This document shows, in pieces, positions 24,241-35,055 of a stretch of 64,000 bases of DNA. Below the pieces are notes generated by a model. The model saw only the letters and a program-made list of their open reading frames with translations, searched no databases and was not told the origin of the DNA. How positions within the stretch are numbered: position 1 is the stretch's first letter; each line of letters begins with the position of its first letter. The position numbers and the translations under genes were made by a program. The DNA is from Saccharum officinarum. Its lineage: Eukaryota > Streptophyta > Magnoliopsida > Poales > Poaceae. The stretch is from assembly GCA_020631735.1 (NCBI GenBank), contig CM036197.1:49833880-49897879 (forward strand), given 5' to 3'.

Positions 24241-24785
24241 TTTGTTGGTGGACTTTCTGAGATGCTTTGGGATGGACACAAACACCTGTCAAACTAAATA
24301 ATTTTCTAGCTTTCAGCTGTGGTAAAGGAGACAGCCCCAAACCTCTGATGATCTTTCTTTTGGCTTGTATCTATTGGAGTCTTTGATTAACCCGTAATGA
24401 TTATGTTTTCAATAACAAAGTTGTTTAGAGTCCTTTTGTAGTGATTCATCGATCGATGATGTTTATGCAGAAGTGGAGTATCCTACTTAAGACGAAGGAG
24501 AGGGAATGGGTTACGAAGACAATGGATCGATTATCAAGACATTTGGAGCAAAATGATCCCGGCTAGTGGTGTAGGAGGCGTGTTTTCTAGGAAGTCTTTT
24601 GTTTGCAAAAAAGTTATCTTCGTGTTATGCTCTTTGCTGGTTCCTTTGTAATAGTGTTTGTTTCTAGACCTCTGTTAGAGAAGGCGTGTGCCAAGGGCAC
24701 CTCATGATTTTGTGTTGTAAGCTGGTAACCCCGGCGAACCTCATTTGCTTTCTATAAAGCGGGACCAATCTTGGTCTTTGATCTA
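24241..24785 (+). other. LINE 3' end and 3' UTR
   Basis: Decayed end of ORF2 followed by GT-rich 3' UTR with a TCTATAAAGCGGG segment near 24751, of the kind that ends grass LINEs. The boundary is set by the target duplication at 24786. Confidence 0.65.
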
Positions 24786-24800
24786 AAAGTCTCGGAGAAG
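24786..24800 (+). repeat. LINE target-site duplication, right copy
   Basis: AAAGTCTCGGAGAAG, identical to 9772-9786. Confidence 0.85.
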
Positions 24801-26602
24801 GTCGTGAGGTGCAGCTAGCTAGCTCGTAGGTTCGCCGGAAGGAGTTATCGGAGAAGCAGGTCCATCGATTTGCCTGACTTTGGTGAATAAGGCATGCGGA
24901 TCGGGCGTCAGGATTAGGGAAAAAGAGCTCAATCAAACATGTTTCAGACTGGTTCGTTCAGAAAATAAAATGGGTTTGTTGAAAACGGCAACTCAAGATC
25001 TACTGGCTTGGCTGCTGTGTTCCTGAGGGACAGTCTCAGTCTGCATGTCCAGCGTGGTGTACGTCTCGCTGTCCGGCGGTCTGGCGGAGCAGAAGGGAAG
25101 GGGCAGATCGAGCAGGTGCTGCCATGCCGGAGGTGATCCAGGGCAGAGCGAGTGCAAGTAATACGGCCATGCCACCGCCCACCAGACTATCGTCCACCGC
25201 CTCCTTCTACTCCATCTCCGAGCCCCCATGTCTGTGGAAGAACCGCGCCTGCTGGGTCCATGCATCGACCCCATCTGTGCCTGGCGTCGACGACGGGTAG
25301 CCCGTCCCGTGTCCGCACGCGCCGCTTGCTTGCAAACGGCCGGGCACATGACATGCGGCGGCCCGTTTTTTTGCCGTATTGTTTGTTTTGCGGCTTGCGC
25401 GGCGGCCCGCAGTCCCGCCCGCCAGGAAATTAAAACGAGTGAAAGCGCACATGGCGGAGGCGTCGTCCGTGTTGACGCTGGTGCCGCCGCCGCTGCTGCT
25501 GGAGAAGTCATCTGATACTCCTTCATCCCAGCCCCAGCACGACAAGATGGAAAGGCAACAATCTGCTTTATTTGCACAGCATGACATGACAGGGCAGCGT
25601 GCGGCGTGCTCAGCAGGCCGATGGGCACAGTGGCGGTACTCCCTCTGATAGTCTGATGCCTGGCGCAGCGGCTCCGCGCAAGAGGAGCCCGAGGTGGAAG
25701 CACTTTATGGCATGCTTACGCGGATCATGCAGCCGCATAGACCCGTTGTGGGAATGCGGGCTGCCCAACGGAATTTACACGGGCTGGCCCAACGGGAAGC
25801 GACTCAGGATCGAATTCCTCACTCCCTGACTCCCTGTATAAAAATAGCAGGAGGACCGCCCGTCCGCCCCGCTGGGACATGACACCAATCGAAGCCGTCG
25901 ACCACGACCACGACGCAGGCACGCTTCCCTTCCGGTACCTATTTCCTGATGCTCTAGAGGCCCTGATCGCCTCTGCGACGCATCGTGCCTGCGACACCAA
26001 TGCCCGCCCTGAGTCCGTGTGACCAGCAGGCACACGGATCCCCTCCTCTCCAACAACGGCCGCCCTGCGGTGTCCACCATATTGCCTGCGTCTTCATCTC
26101 ACATAAGGTACGCGCTTCTCCGAGCCTGTGACTTGTGTTTCTGCAACTGTGATTTGTGTGTGTTCCATTAATTCCAATGGCCTGATAACATGTAAGCGTC
26201 AATTACATATATGATGATTATGAATCCCGGGGGAATAACTGGTAGGGTGGGAGAAGGTTTGCTGTTTTTTCTCACATTTGTCTGCTATCAGTGGAATTCT
26301 TTTTTTAATGAATTATCAGTGAAATTCTAGGGAGCCATTGAAAAATGCACAATCTGGTACAGGTAACCGTACTCCCCCATCACAATAGTTTGTTCAGGCA
26401 TACTGTTCCAGCGCAGCAATCGCAGACTTTTTTTTTTTAGCACGACTTGTATCATTCTATGGCTTGTGACCGACCGTCCGGCTGCCGCTTGTGACCGTTG
26501 TTGCGCTTAGTATGGCTTGTGACCGTTCGACTTGTATGGCTTGAGCACGACTAACCGCAACAATCCCACCTAACCGTAGGTGGGTCTCCGGGCGTATCAC
26601 CA
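24801..26602. other. Intergenic, GC-rich; possible promoter and 5' leader of the F-box relic
   Basis: GC-rich open frames on both strands (24993-25703 minus is the longest) resemble no family I know and overlap one another, so I do not call them. A TATA-like TATAAAAATA at 25837-25846 and a splice-donor-like AAGGTACG near 26105 could belong to the promoter and a 5' UTR intron of the F-box gene that starts at 26603. That is inference. Confidence 0.35.
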
Positions 26603-27954
26603 ATGTCATCAGGTTCCAACGACGCGGACACCGCCCCATGGGCCGACTTCCTGCCGGAGCTATGCAATCTCGTCTTGGGCCACCTAGACGTTATCGGCAT
26701 CATCCGCTTCCCAGCGGTTTGCTCGGACTGGGCCGCCGCTTCCAAGAACACTCACTGCCCTCGCCTGCCGTCAGGCACGCCGACGCTGCTGACGTCTAGC
26801 CTGGACCCTGAAGGCTAGGACGTTGAGTACGATGTGGAGCCGGGCGCCTTCGGGCTCCATGACGTTGCCACCGGCAAGTCCTACTACGGCGAGGCCGAGG
26901 GGCTGAAGAAGCGGACCTGGATCGGCGGCAAGAACGACTGGCTGGTGACTATAGACTTGAGGTGCAGCGTCGAGCTCCTGAACCCCATCACGGGCGTCCG
27001 CGTCCCGTTGCCGTCCTTCGCAACCATCCCAGGCGTCGAGGTGGTGGAGGTCCGCGATCGTGGCCCCGGTGTCTCCTTCGAGAAATCACCGCACCATTTC
27101 CAGAAGGTCACACCCTGGTTTCGGATGCCGGCGCACCGTCTCCAGAAGGTCATGCTGTGTCGGACGCCGGCGCACCCGAGCGGCTACCTGGCCGTCGCTC
27201 TCTTCTCCTCGGGTTTGGTTGCTTTCACCGCAGCCGACGATAAGCGGTGGGCAGCCGACGATAAGCGGTGGACGCTGTTGAAGAACCCTGAGGGATTACA
27301 CTATATATCTCGGTAAGTACACTGTCCACAAGGGCAAGGTGCTCGCCGTGGCCACATCTGGAAACATCTGCTCCTGGGCACATGGACGTCGGCACAGCCA
27401 CAGAGCCCACGATTTTGCCACCACTGGACGTCGACATCGACTACTATGTCAGGCGCGTATTCTACCTGGCCTCGTCGAGCGGCGGCAACCTTCAGCTGGT
27501 CTGCATGTTCGGCGACTACGAGGACATCAAGGACGAGCGCTGGTGGAGGATAGTGTTTGATTTCCAGTGGAGCTTTTGGCCACGCCGCGTTTTGCTCCAC
27601 GAGCTCGACTCCGTCATCCACACGTGGCGACGCGTTGGGGACCTCGGCGGTGGTCACGCCCTCTTCGTGGGGGCCAACTACCCTTTCTACGTCGACGTGC
27701 CTCGCGATGGCTCCAGAGATCCTCTTCTCCAGGCAGATTGTGTCTATGTCACGGACTTGATCAACTGTGAAGCTGGCATCTTTGATCTGAAGCTAGGAGA
27801 TGACATCAAATTCAAATTCAACTTGGATGCTCGCCTCTGTTATCCGGCACTGAGTGATCCGTTGCAGATGCCGATGTGGTTTCGGCCAACTGCGGCATTA
27901 CCCAAGAGCACAAGTGCCCGTAGTATAGAAGAGCAGCAGACATTACTATTGTAG
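26603..27954 (+). pseudogene. F-box / DUF295 protein gene, broken
   Basis: Reads from ATG at 26603. Residues about 12-50 are an F-box (WADFLPELCNLVLGHLD ... CSDWAAASK), which in intact family members binds the SKP1 subunit of SCF ubiquitin ligases. The C-terminal half is a DUF295 domain, with DLGGGHALFVGANYPFYVD and DCVYVTD blocks typical of grass F-box/DUF295 proteins. The frame is broken by a TAG at 26816-26818 and by two shifts, near 27314 and near 27381. The first shift lies in a CGGTAAGT donor-like string, so an unannotated intron is a weak alternative. The substrate of such proteins is generally unknown. A related copy lies inverted at 36715-37460. Confidence 0.8.
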
Positions 27955-28568
27955 TTGAAATAAATGGCATTCGCAATGCAAGAAACTTTGAATCTTTAGC
28001 TATGTAACAATAACAATATTGATCTTTTGCTAATGGATTGATATGTATAAGTAGTAAATTTGTCTCCAAATAACCTTTATATTATTTAATCTTTTTCACG
28101 ATTGGAACAAATGTGTGTAAAGTAAACATTCAGAAGCAATTCGAGCTTCATGTTTGAAATCGTTATTCCAGGCTCTTTTCTTTTTGGCAAAACGCCTAGT
28201 TGGAAGGACAAGTGTCTTCTCTTTTTGGCAAAACGCCTAGTTGGAAGGACAAGTGTCTCCTCTTTTTGTCAAAACGCCTAGTTGGAAGGACAAGATCCTG
28301 TATATCAGAACAACACCTATACGCACATGCAAACATCTGAGTAATTGACTACATAGAACTTCACTTATCCAAAAGTAATTCCAACTTCATGTATGCAACC
28401 AGCCACTGTTATACTTTGATTGGGGATAGAGACAAGTGTCAATTAAAATAAAATGCACGAGGCATTCTATGTTATGATATTTCTCAACCAGAAAAAAAAG
28501 GTAGGATGCCTCAAATACACAGCTAGAATAGACTCAGTATAGAACCAGAACATGCCCGGAAAAAACCA
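27955..28568. other. Intergenic between convergent genes, with a tandem repeat
   Basis: AT-rich sequence between the F-box relic (plus) and the golgin gene (minus). It contains the 41-bp tandem repeat described separately and probably both 3' ends. Nothing else is recognised. Confidence 0.6.
28180..28294. repeat. 41-bp tandem repeat, about 2.8 copies
   Basis: Unit starts at 28180, 28221 and 28262, each with CTTTTTGGCAAAACGCCTAG followed by TTGGAAGGACAAG. The copies are nearly identical (one G-to-T change in the third), so the expansion is recent. Confidence 0.9.
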
Positions 28569-31500
28569 TCAATTGCTAGTCTTGTTTAATGTCTCCAAAG
28601 AAAAGGTTGCCCCAGGGCGAGTTTCCGACACCGTTGGGTGTGATGTTAGTATGTACAGTACCCATAAGTGAAGGCATACTAGATACACCAAGGCCCAAAC
28701 CTGGGCCTTTGGATTCCGCCTCAAAAAGATATGCCCGGCTGAGAAGATCGAATCAAGTTGTCGGATTGCAGATCCCAGTTGCTGTTGTCCAGCCCTTATC
28801 CTGTCACCAAGTTTTGGTGAATGTGATTGTTGCCATGCACCAGCTTCAATGTCCAATCTTGATGAGCTTGAAGAAGCTAATGATGAGGCACTATTGTCGA
28901 GCAACCTCGTGACTGCCTGTAGATGATGGACAATGTTATTCTCGTCGCATGCACATTTACTTGGGTATTTTACTAGGTCCAGTCAGAATATTTTATAAAA
29001 ATGACTAAAATACAGTGGGTCTACATATACATACCTCGATTCTCATTAACAGAGCTGCCTTCTCTGAAGATAGGGACTCAACCTAAAAAGAGAAACATTT
29101 GATTTTGAGCCTTTGAATGATAGCCCTCTACCGGTGTAGCCAATAGATACCAAGAGCCAGTATCACTATGCGAATAATAGCATTTATCCTCAGACGGGTA
29201 ACCATATTTTTTGTGTTAGATCATTATTTATTATTCATATCGAGGTGTTTTCTTTCCAAATCTTGATGATTTTCTAAGTTCCCTAACTCCATTTATAGTA
29301 CCAATGAAAATAGGGAAGGGTTCTCAATACAATGACCTAATCATGTTTTTTCTACTGTAAAACCCATGCTGATCCAAAAAAAATAGGTAACAAAATCGCA
29401 AGATATGCTGTAAAACAGAAAACAAACAGGATGTGATATGATGAAAGAGCCCACATAAGGAGTGAACCTGCATTTGTTTCTGAATCAACCGATCAGTTAG
29501 TTGATCAAGCCTCTTCTTGAGCTCAGTTTCCACCTCTGTAGGATGAACCATGTCTCTTCTAGTCAGCTCAATGCTTTCTTCAATCTTCCTTGCCTATTTG
29601 AGAAAAAAAAAAACATGGACCAAATTGAGATAATTGGTTAACATAACTATTAGCTGCACACAGAATGTAAAATACTCAAATCACTAGCACAAATGACACT
29701 CAGCCTAACAGCACCAGAACCTAAGTATGAAATATTCAAGAAATTACAACACATGCAGAATTAGTTTTCTTTAGAGTATGACTTTAGTTGGATGCCTTTA
29801 GTTCCTTGCTTCCAGGTTGTACTGTATTAGGCGACAATAAAACAAGGGCACAAGGGTATTCCAAACCAAGTCAAATGGGACAAAAAGTTTAAAACAGTGA
29901 GACAACTGAGCCTCACTTTAATGTTATACCACAGTACAATGACCAGAACACTATGATATATGGGAGATCAATAAGCCAGAGTAATACTAATAAGATCCAA
30001 TTGAGCTTATAGTTATTAAAGGAATTCCTGAATCAAGACTATAATTTGTAAATAAGAATTAATTACTACAGGCAGTCAGTCATACAAGGAGAACCTACAT
30101 TGTCCTTCAAGCTCACAATTCTGTCACATATCAGAGCGTATTCTGCACCAATAATTTCTTCCTGCAGCTTGAACCTTCTCAAAGATTCTAACTAGACAAA
30201 AGTTAACTCATATTACAATTAGATAAGGTAAAGACATATTTTCTAGGAGTCAATAGTTCTACTCAAAAAGGCTCAATGAAATATTATATCAGTTGTGTGG
30301 AATGAAAAGCAACTGGCAAATGTAAGTTGATTGCTTACTTCATCAACCGGAGGGGCACATGTCTTTTGTATCTTTGCTAGCTTTCTTCTGTATTCTTGTT
30401 CATGGAATGATAGCAAAGGTCACATACCAAAAAACAGTGCTATTAGTCGAGATAAAAAAGAATGGCATGTCATACTTAAATCAGTTCAAGAAGGAAACAA
30501 AATAAGTCATTAATATACCATTGGCCTAAGAATGAAATAAGATTGCTTAAAAAACACAGTAAACTCTAAAGCCAGAGAGCCCCAAAAAGAAGGCCATGGT
30601 CAACTTACTATCTTGAGCAAGTTCCTTCAATTCAACTTCCTCTCGAAGCTGCGCCACTTGATCAACCTATTCAAGTATAAAGAATAACAAGCTTTCAGTT
30701 TAATGATAGAGCATTGTATAATTTGTGAAACACCTATGAAGTATGAATCGCATTCAACTCATCGCTAGCAGTTGTTATGTTAAAATATCGGACTCCAGCA
30801 ATAGGAAGGCAACAAAATATAGTTAATTACATTTGTGTACGAAACTCCAGGGCATGATCACTCTAGACTAACCCATTATTTCAATGCCAGAATGTATCAA
30901 CTTTGTCTAGTCATAACATTTTGGACCACAAGTTAAGGTGCAGGCTCTCGAAAATGCCAGAGTTCTCCAAACTTGAGGGGAAGAATAAAATTAAATTCCT
31001 ATGTTCAACTACCTATGCATAGTCACATCTATAGTTTGCCTCTACATCTGCTGTTGACTCAGAGCAGGGCAGTCTGTAGATTCTCCATTGTTTCTTACCT
31101 TAAGCCTAAAAACACAATACACAAAGAGGGAGGAAAAAGAAAGCATACTTGAACTTCCAGATTCCATTGTTCCCTGGCAAGTGACTTTGCAAGCTCACCG
31201 TTTGTAACCTGCGAAAATCTTCTTTAAGAGCATTGCTAAGACTTGTGAAGGTTGGGTGGGGGTCATTTGTAGACAGGGATATACCTCAAGTCTAGCCAAT
31301 CGTGCAAGGGCTTCCATTCTAGTGCTATGATGTCTCTGTTTCTCTATCTCCACTGCTTCCATTGTTTCGATCATACTAGTCTGCAACTCTGAAGCCTGAA
31401 ACATGTTGAACAAAAAGCTGATAAGGAATCACCACTTTCTAGAAACCATCTCAACAGGATAACTTATGTATAGAAATGTTTTTGCACATGAATACTTGAC

Positions 31501-32658
31501 TCTGCCTTATAGGTACTTGGGATCAACTTACAGTTCCATAACCAGTGAAATACATGCAAGATTTTGTGCTCAAATGCAGTATCGCACCAAAAAAAGAAAA
31601 AAGAAAAAAATACAATCTAAACAGAATATATTTTGCAGATTAACAAACAAAAAACATACTCCCCCCATCACAAATTATTGGCCGTTTTGGCTTTCATAGG
31701 TATGCACCTAGATAGATAGACATATAAGCTAAAAACTTTGTAGACCTATAATTTGGAATGGAGGGAGCACAATGTGGTACTAACTGAATGGTGATGCAAA
31801 TCACAAAAAAGAGCTAACATCATGTATGCTATAAGAGCAGTTTTTCTCGCTCTGTTCAGAGCGGTATATATTAATGTCATCACATTAAGCAACCTCTCAA
31901 GCCTCAAGCAACACAAAATAGCCATGAAGCAGCCTCACCTCCTGCGCCTGCTCCTTCTCACGCTCGGCGAGCAGCTTCTCAAGCCCGGCCTTCTCCCCCT
32001 CCAGCCTCGCAACAGCCTCTTCGCGCTCAGCAATAGCGCGTGCAGCCATGGCCGCAAGCCGCTCAGCCCGCCGCCGTCTCCTCTCCTCTTCCCTCCGCCT
32101 CTCCTCCTCGGAATCCTCCGAGTCGTCGCTTCCTGATCCATCGGAGTCCTCATCGCTCCCGCTCTTGGACGCGACACCCTTGCCGTCCTCGCGATCCCCC
32201 CGATCCGCCTCTGGCTTCACCTCGGACACCACCTCCACCGTTGGCTCACCACCGGCATGAGCCTGCACCGCGAGCACCGCAGCCGCGGACGCGGAGCGGC
32301 GGGGCCCTGGTGAAGGCAGGGAGGGGCGCTTCGCTGCGAGACGGAGGCCGAGGGAGGGGGGCGGACCGGACGGCGGCTGCCTGCGCGGGGGCGGCACGTC
32401 GAGGAGGTCATCGGCGGAGCGAGATGCTGTGCCTTGCAGCGCGGCGAGGTCGGAGGCGGAGGGGGACTTGCCGAGGGATTCCGCCGCCTGCTGATCGATC
32501 TGAAACGCAAGAGAAGTGAAGAGTCAGAAGAGCTGGAGTGAGGAGAAGACTCAGGAGGGGATGGGGCGACGTCGCGGCGAGGGACGAAGAGAGCGCTGGC
32601 TTGCCTGGTGGAGCAGGGTCTCGGCTGCTTTGAGCTTGGAGGAGATCCACCCCGCCAT
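28569..32658 (-). CDS. GC2: Golgin candidate 2 (golgin-84-like Golgi tether)
   Basis: Ten exons by splice sites, minus strand: 32658-32605, 32499-31939, 31395-31285, 31208-31149, 30666-30609, 30394-30339, 30191-30099, 29593-29468, 29082-29035, 28916-28569. They join in frame to 504 residues. The start MAGWISSKLKAAETLL and IDQQAAESLGKS match plant golgin candidates. An Asp/Glu/Ser then Glu/Arg-rich stretch follows. A long coiled coil (EREEAVARLEGEK through PTEVETELKKRLDQLTDRLIQKQ) precedes a single C-terminal membrane anchor (VWALVYLVCLHLWVLYIL). Such proteins are tail-anchored in the Golgi and tether vesicles. It is shorter than the Arabidopsis homologue as I recall it, mainly in the Ser-rich N-terminal part. 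Intron 1 appears to use a GC donor (CAG|GCAAGC). The exon 6 acceptor is the least certain. A MITE lies in intron 2. Confidence 0.9.
31654..31770. mobile_element. Stowaway-type MITE in golgin intron 2
   Basis: About 115 bp with terminal inverted repeats: TACTCCCCCCATCACAAATT at one end and AATTTGGAATGGAGGGAGCA at the other. This CTCCCTCC...GGAGGGAG form is the common grass Stowaway (Tc1/mariner-type) MITE. The TA duplication is not clean. Confidence 0.75.
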
Positions 32659-32874
32659 GGCGCGCGGCGTGGGGATTGGAATGACGCCGCAGGCTGGTTG
32701 GTCGATGACTGACGTGATGGGCCCGCTCAACCGCCGTTGGTGGCAACTTTTCTTCTAGATTTTTTTAAGAGTGAGTGGAGCAAGCTGATGGCAACTTTTT
32801 TTTTTTTGGCGAACTATACCTGATGAAAATGGGCCATGCCAAACCGGGCTAAGGCCTCAAACCGAAAGTTAAAA

Positions 32875-33818
32875 AAAAAAGTTCATTCAACCTCGCTAAA
32901 CTATGATCGCCTGATTTTCTTTGTCAAACTCCAAAACTAGACAGCTTATTACCTCTATAAACTCTCAAACCATTCAAATTACCTCACTTGCTTGATTTGA
33001 AATGGTTTTGAATACAACTTTATACCTTTTTATTCAAAAAATGGTAAATACAAAAATCTAGAGATATATTGGGATATGAAAATCTAGAGTACTTGATAAG
33101 GCTTTTAAACCATAGGAAATGTCTCTAACAAGATTTTCAATTTCCAAATAAAATCTATAGATAGATTGAGATACGAAAATCCAAATAAAATATTTCACAC
33201 TCGTAAAAACATCTTTCAAAAAAAAGTTTAGCTCTAGGAAAAATGGAAAAGCATCCCAAAAAAATAAAAAAAAATCCAAAATATTCTAATCAATATATAA
33301 ACATGTTTTTAAAAAATTTTGTATGACAATAATATGAGATGCAATTAGCATGAATACAACATACATTAATATTCAATGCATTCATGCTACTTTTGTGTTA
33401 TGTGTTTTGTTGTGAAAAGTTTTCAAAACCACGTGTCAATTAGAATGTTTTGGAATTTTTCTAAATTTTTTAGGACATTTTTTCCATTTTCCTAGAGCTT
33501 AACCTTTTTTAAGCATCTAGGAAAATTTTTCATGGGCTCTAAATATATTATTTGGACTTTTCTATCCCAATCTATGTCTAGAATATTTTTTAGAATTTTC
33601 AAAAGCTTAGATACATGTGGTTTAAAAACCTTACAAAATATATAGCATTTTTTTAATTAAAAATAGGACAAATTCATCTTCAAAACCACTTCAACCAAAG
33701 CGGTGTTTGAATGACTTTGAGGGTTTAGGGGGTAAGGTGTTTGGTTTTAGAGTTCGAGGGAAAAAAATCAAACTACAAGCATAGCTCAGGGAGATAGAAT
33801 AAACTTTTTGTAAACTAA
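32875..33818. mobile_element. Foldback-type DNA element, about 0.94 kb, long inverted arms
   Basis: The left arm (from AAGTTCATTCAACCTCGCTA) and right arm (ending near AGGGAGATAGAATAAACTTT, about 33789-33811) are diverged inverted complements along several hundred bases, with the centre near 33300-33420. No ORF. AT-rich interior. A shorter relative of its right half is at about 44165-44562. Superfamily not determined. Confidence 0.65.
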
Positions 33819-35041
33819 AATTGGTCTGGTAACAGTTGACGATCATTATGACATGATTTTGGATAAATCAAACCATCAAGATACCTCATAAATAAAAAGA
33901 GATTAGCATTTTATAAATACAATTTATTCAGATAATAATATAGTTCCACATGTATACGGAGCACTTGTCAGGGAGCCCACCACCTAGTAGGGTCACCCGA
34001 CCAACATGGTCATCAACCTAGGTAGGGCCCCATGGACCTCATCTCTAGTCAAATGCAATAAGCACAAAAGGTGATCATCTAAAATGTTGATTCAAGGTCG
34101 GTGGAGATCCAAAGGTTCTGGTGGATCAAAGGACCCACTGGGCGAACCTAATCTACCCCACCTTCACCCAACACCACCTAGAAGAACCATTGACAAGTAG
34201 ATCCATTAACACAAGAAAGGAGAAGGGCCTAGGCATTGGTGGGAGGGGGTTGGCCGACCCTCAATCTCCACAAAACCGCCTCATCTTTGGACACATGCAA
34301 AGGAAACACACTCCTTATCATTGTGGGTCGTGGGATCAACGTCAGTTTTACCCAAAAGTTATTGTTTACGCCACTTGGATCCATGTGCCCACCTCTAACT
34401 AGTATAAATAGGGGGTACCCGCTCACTCTCAACACCCAACAAAGAAACGAGAAGTTGTATATGATAGAAAAATTCTTGTTGTAAATTTGTCTCTTTATCG
34501 TGCATGTTAAATTCTTTATAGTTGTGTTATGATATTGGCATGGGAAGTGTGTGTATTGGTCGTCTTGGTTTCATTGTCCAAGGCATTTTTGTGAAGAAAG
34601 AATAAGAATGGATTGATAATTGATTGAATCTGGCATAGAAGGTCATGATGACAAATTGATAAGTTATCCAAAACTAGCCTATGAAAAAACATCATACTAA
34701 AGTATAATAAGAACTAAACAGCCTTACATGGGTACATTTTTAATTAGGCCTTTAAATTGTATGTTTCCCTATTGCACAAAAATTGTTTCCCTATTACATG
34801 GGAACATTTTTAATTAGGCCTATAAATTGTCTGTTTCCCTATTGCCTTGCATCTTCAGCGAGTTCTTCACTGCATGTGCCATGTAAATCATTTTTCGGAG
34901 CCTGGGATTAGTAAACTTACAAAGCATGTTACTTGCTTACTTGGACAGGATAGTTCACATTAAAATATCCTCAGCACGCAGTCGACACCCATTTTACAGT
35001 ATACCTGCATATAAAGGTGAGAATGATACTTTTTTCTGAGA
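33819..35041. other. Intergenic; possible solo-LTR fragment and a duplicated 70-bp segment
   Basis: About 33966-34480 looks LTR-like: it starts TGTCAGGGAGCCCACC and includes TATAAATAGGGGG near 34403 followed by a leader-like stretch. I could not fix both ends or a target duplication, so this is tentative. At about 34725-34855 a segment with ACATTTTTAATTAGGCCT is present twice in tandem. Confidence 0.35.
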
Positions 35042-35055
35042 GGCATTAGACCTCA

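Larger units (their letters stand above)
9787..24785 (+). mobile_element. L1-type LINE, 5' truncated, split by a nested Copia
   Basis: LINE sequence lies at 9787-11620 and 21725-24785, about 4.9 kb in total. Order: the C-terminal part of ORF1, endonuclease, reverse transcriptase, then a zinc-finger-like RT C-terminus and 3' UTR. The usual N-terminal ORF1 nucleic-acid-binding domain is not seen, which suggests 5' truncation. A perfect 15-bp target duplication flanks it. The 3' end has only a short A run before the duplication. Stops and shifts throughout show an old, inactive copy. Confidence 0.88.

Noticed and set aside
24993..25703. 236-codon minus-strand ORF
   Set aside because: Overlaps open frames on both strands in GC-rich DNA, with no recognised motif; kept only as a low-interest observation.
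27311..27320. CGGTAAGT as a true splice donor in the F-box gene
   Set aside because: The coding signal continues immediately after it in another frame, and no matching acceptor is needed; a frameshift explains it better.
31897..32519. Plus-strand ORFs over golgin exon 2
   Set aside because: Antisense shadows of the GC-rich golgin exon, which itself is supported by splice sites and family motifs.
33966..34480. Possible solo LTR with a TATA box
   Set aside because: I could not find a matching 3' end, a target duplication or a partner, so it is mentioned only inside the intergenic entry.
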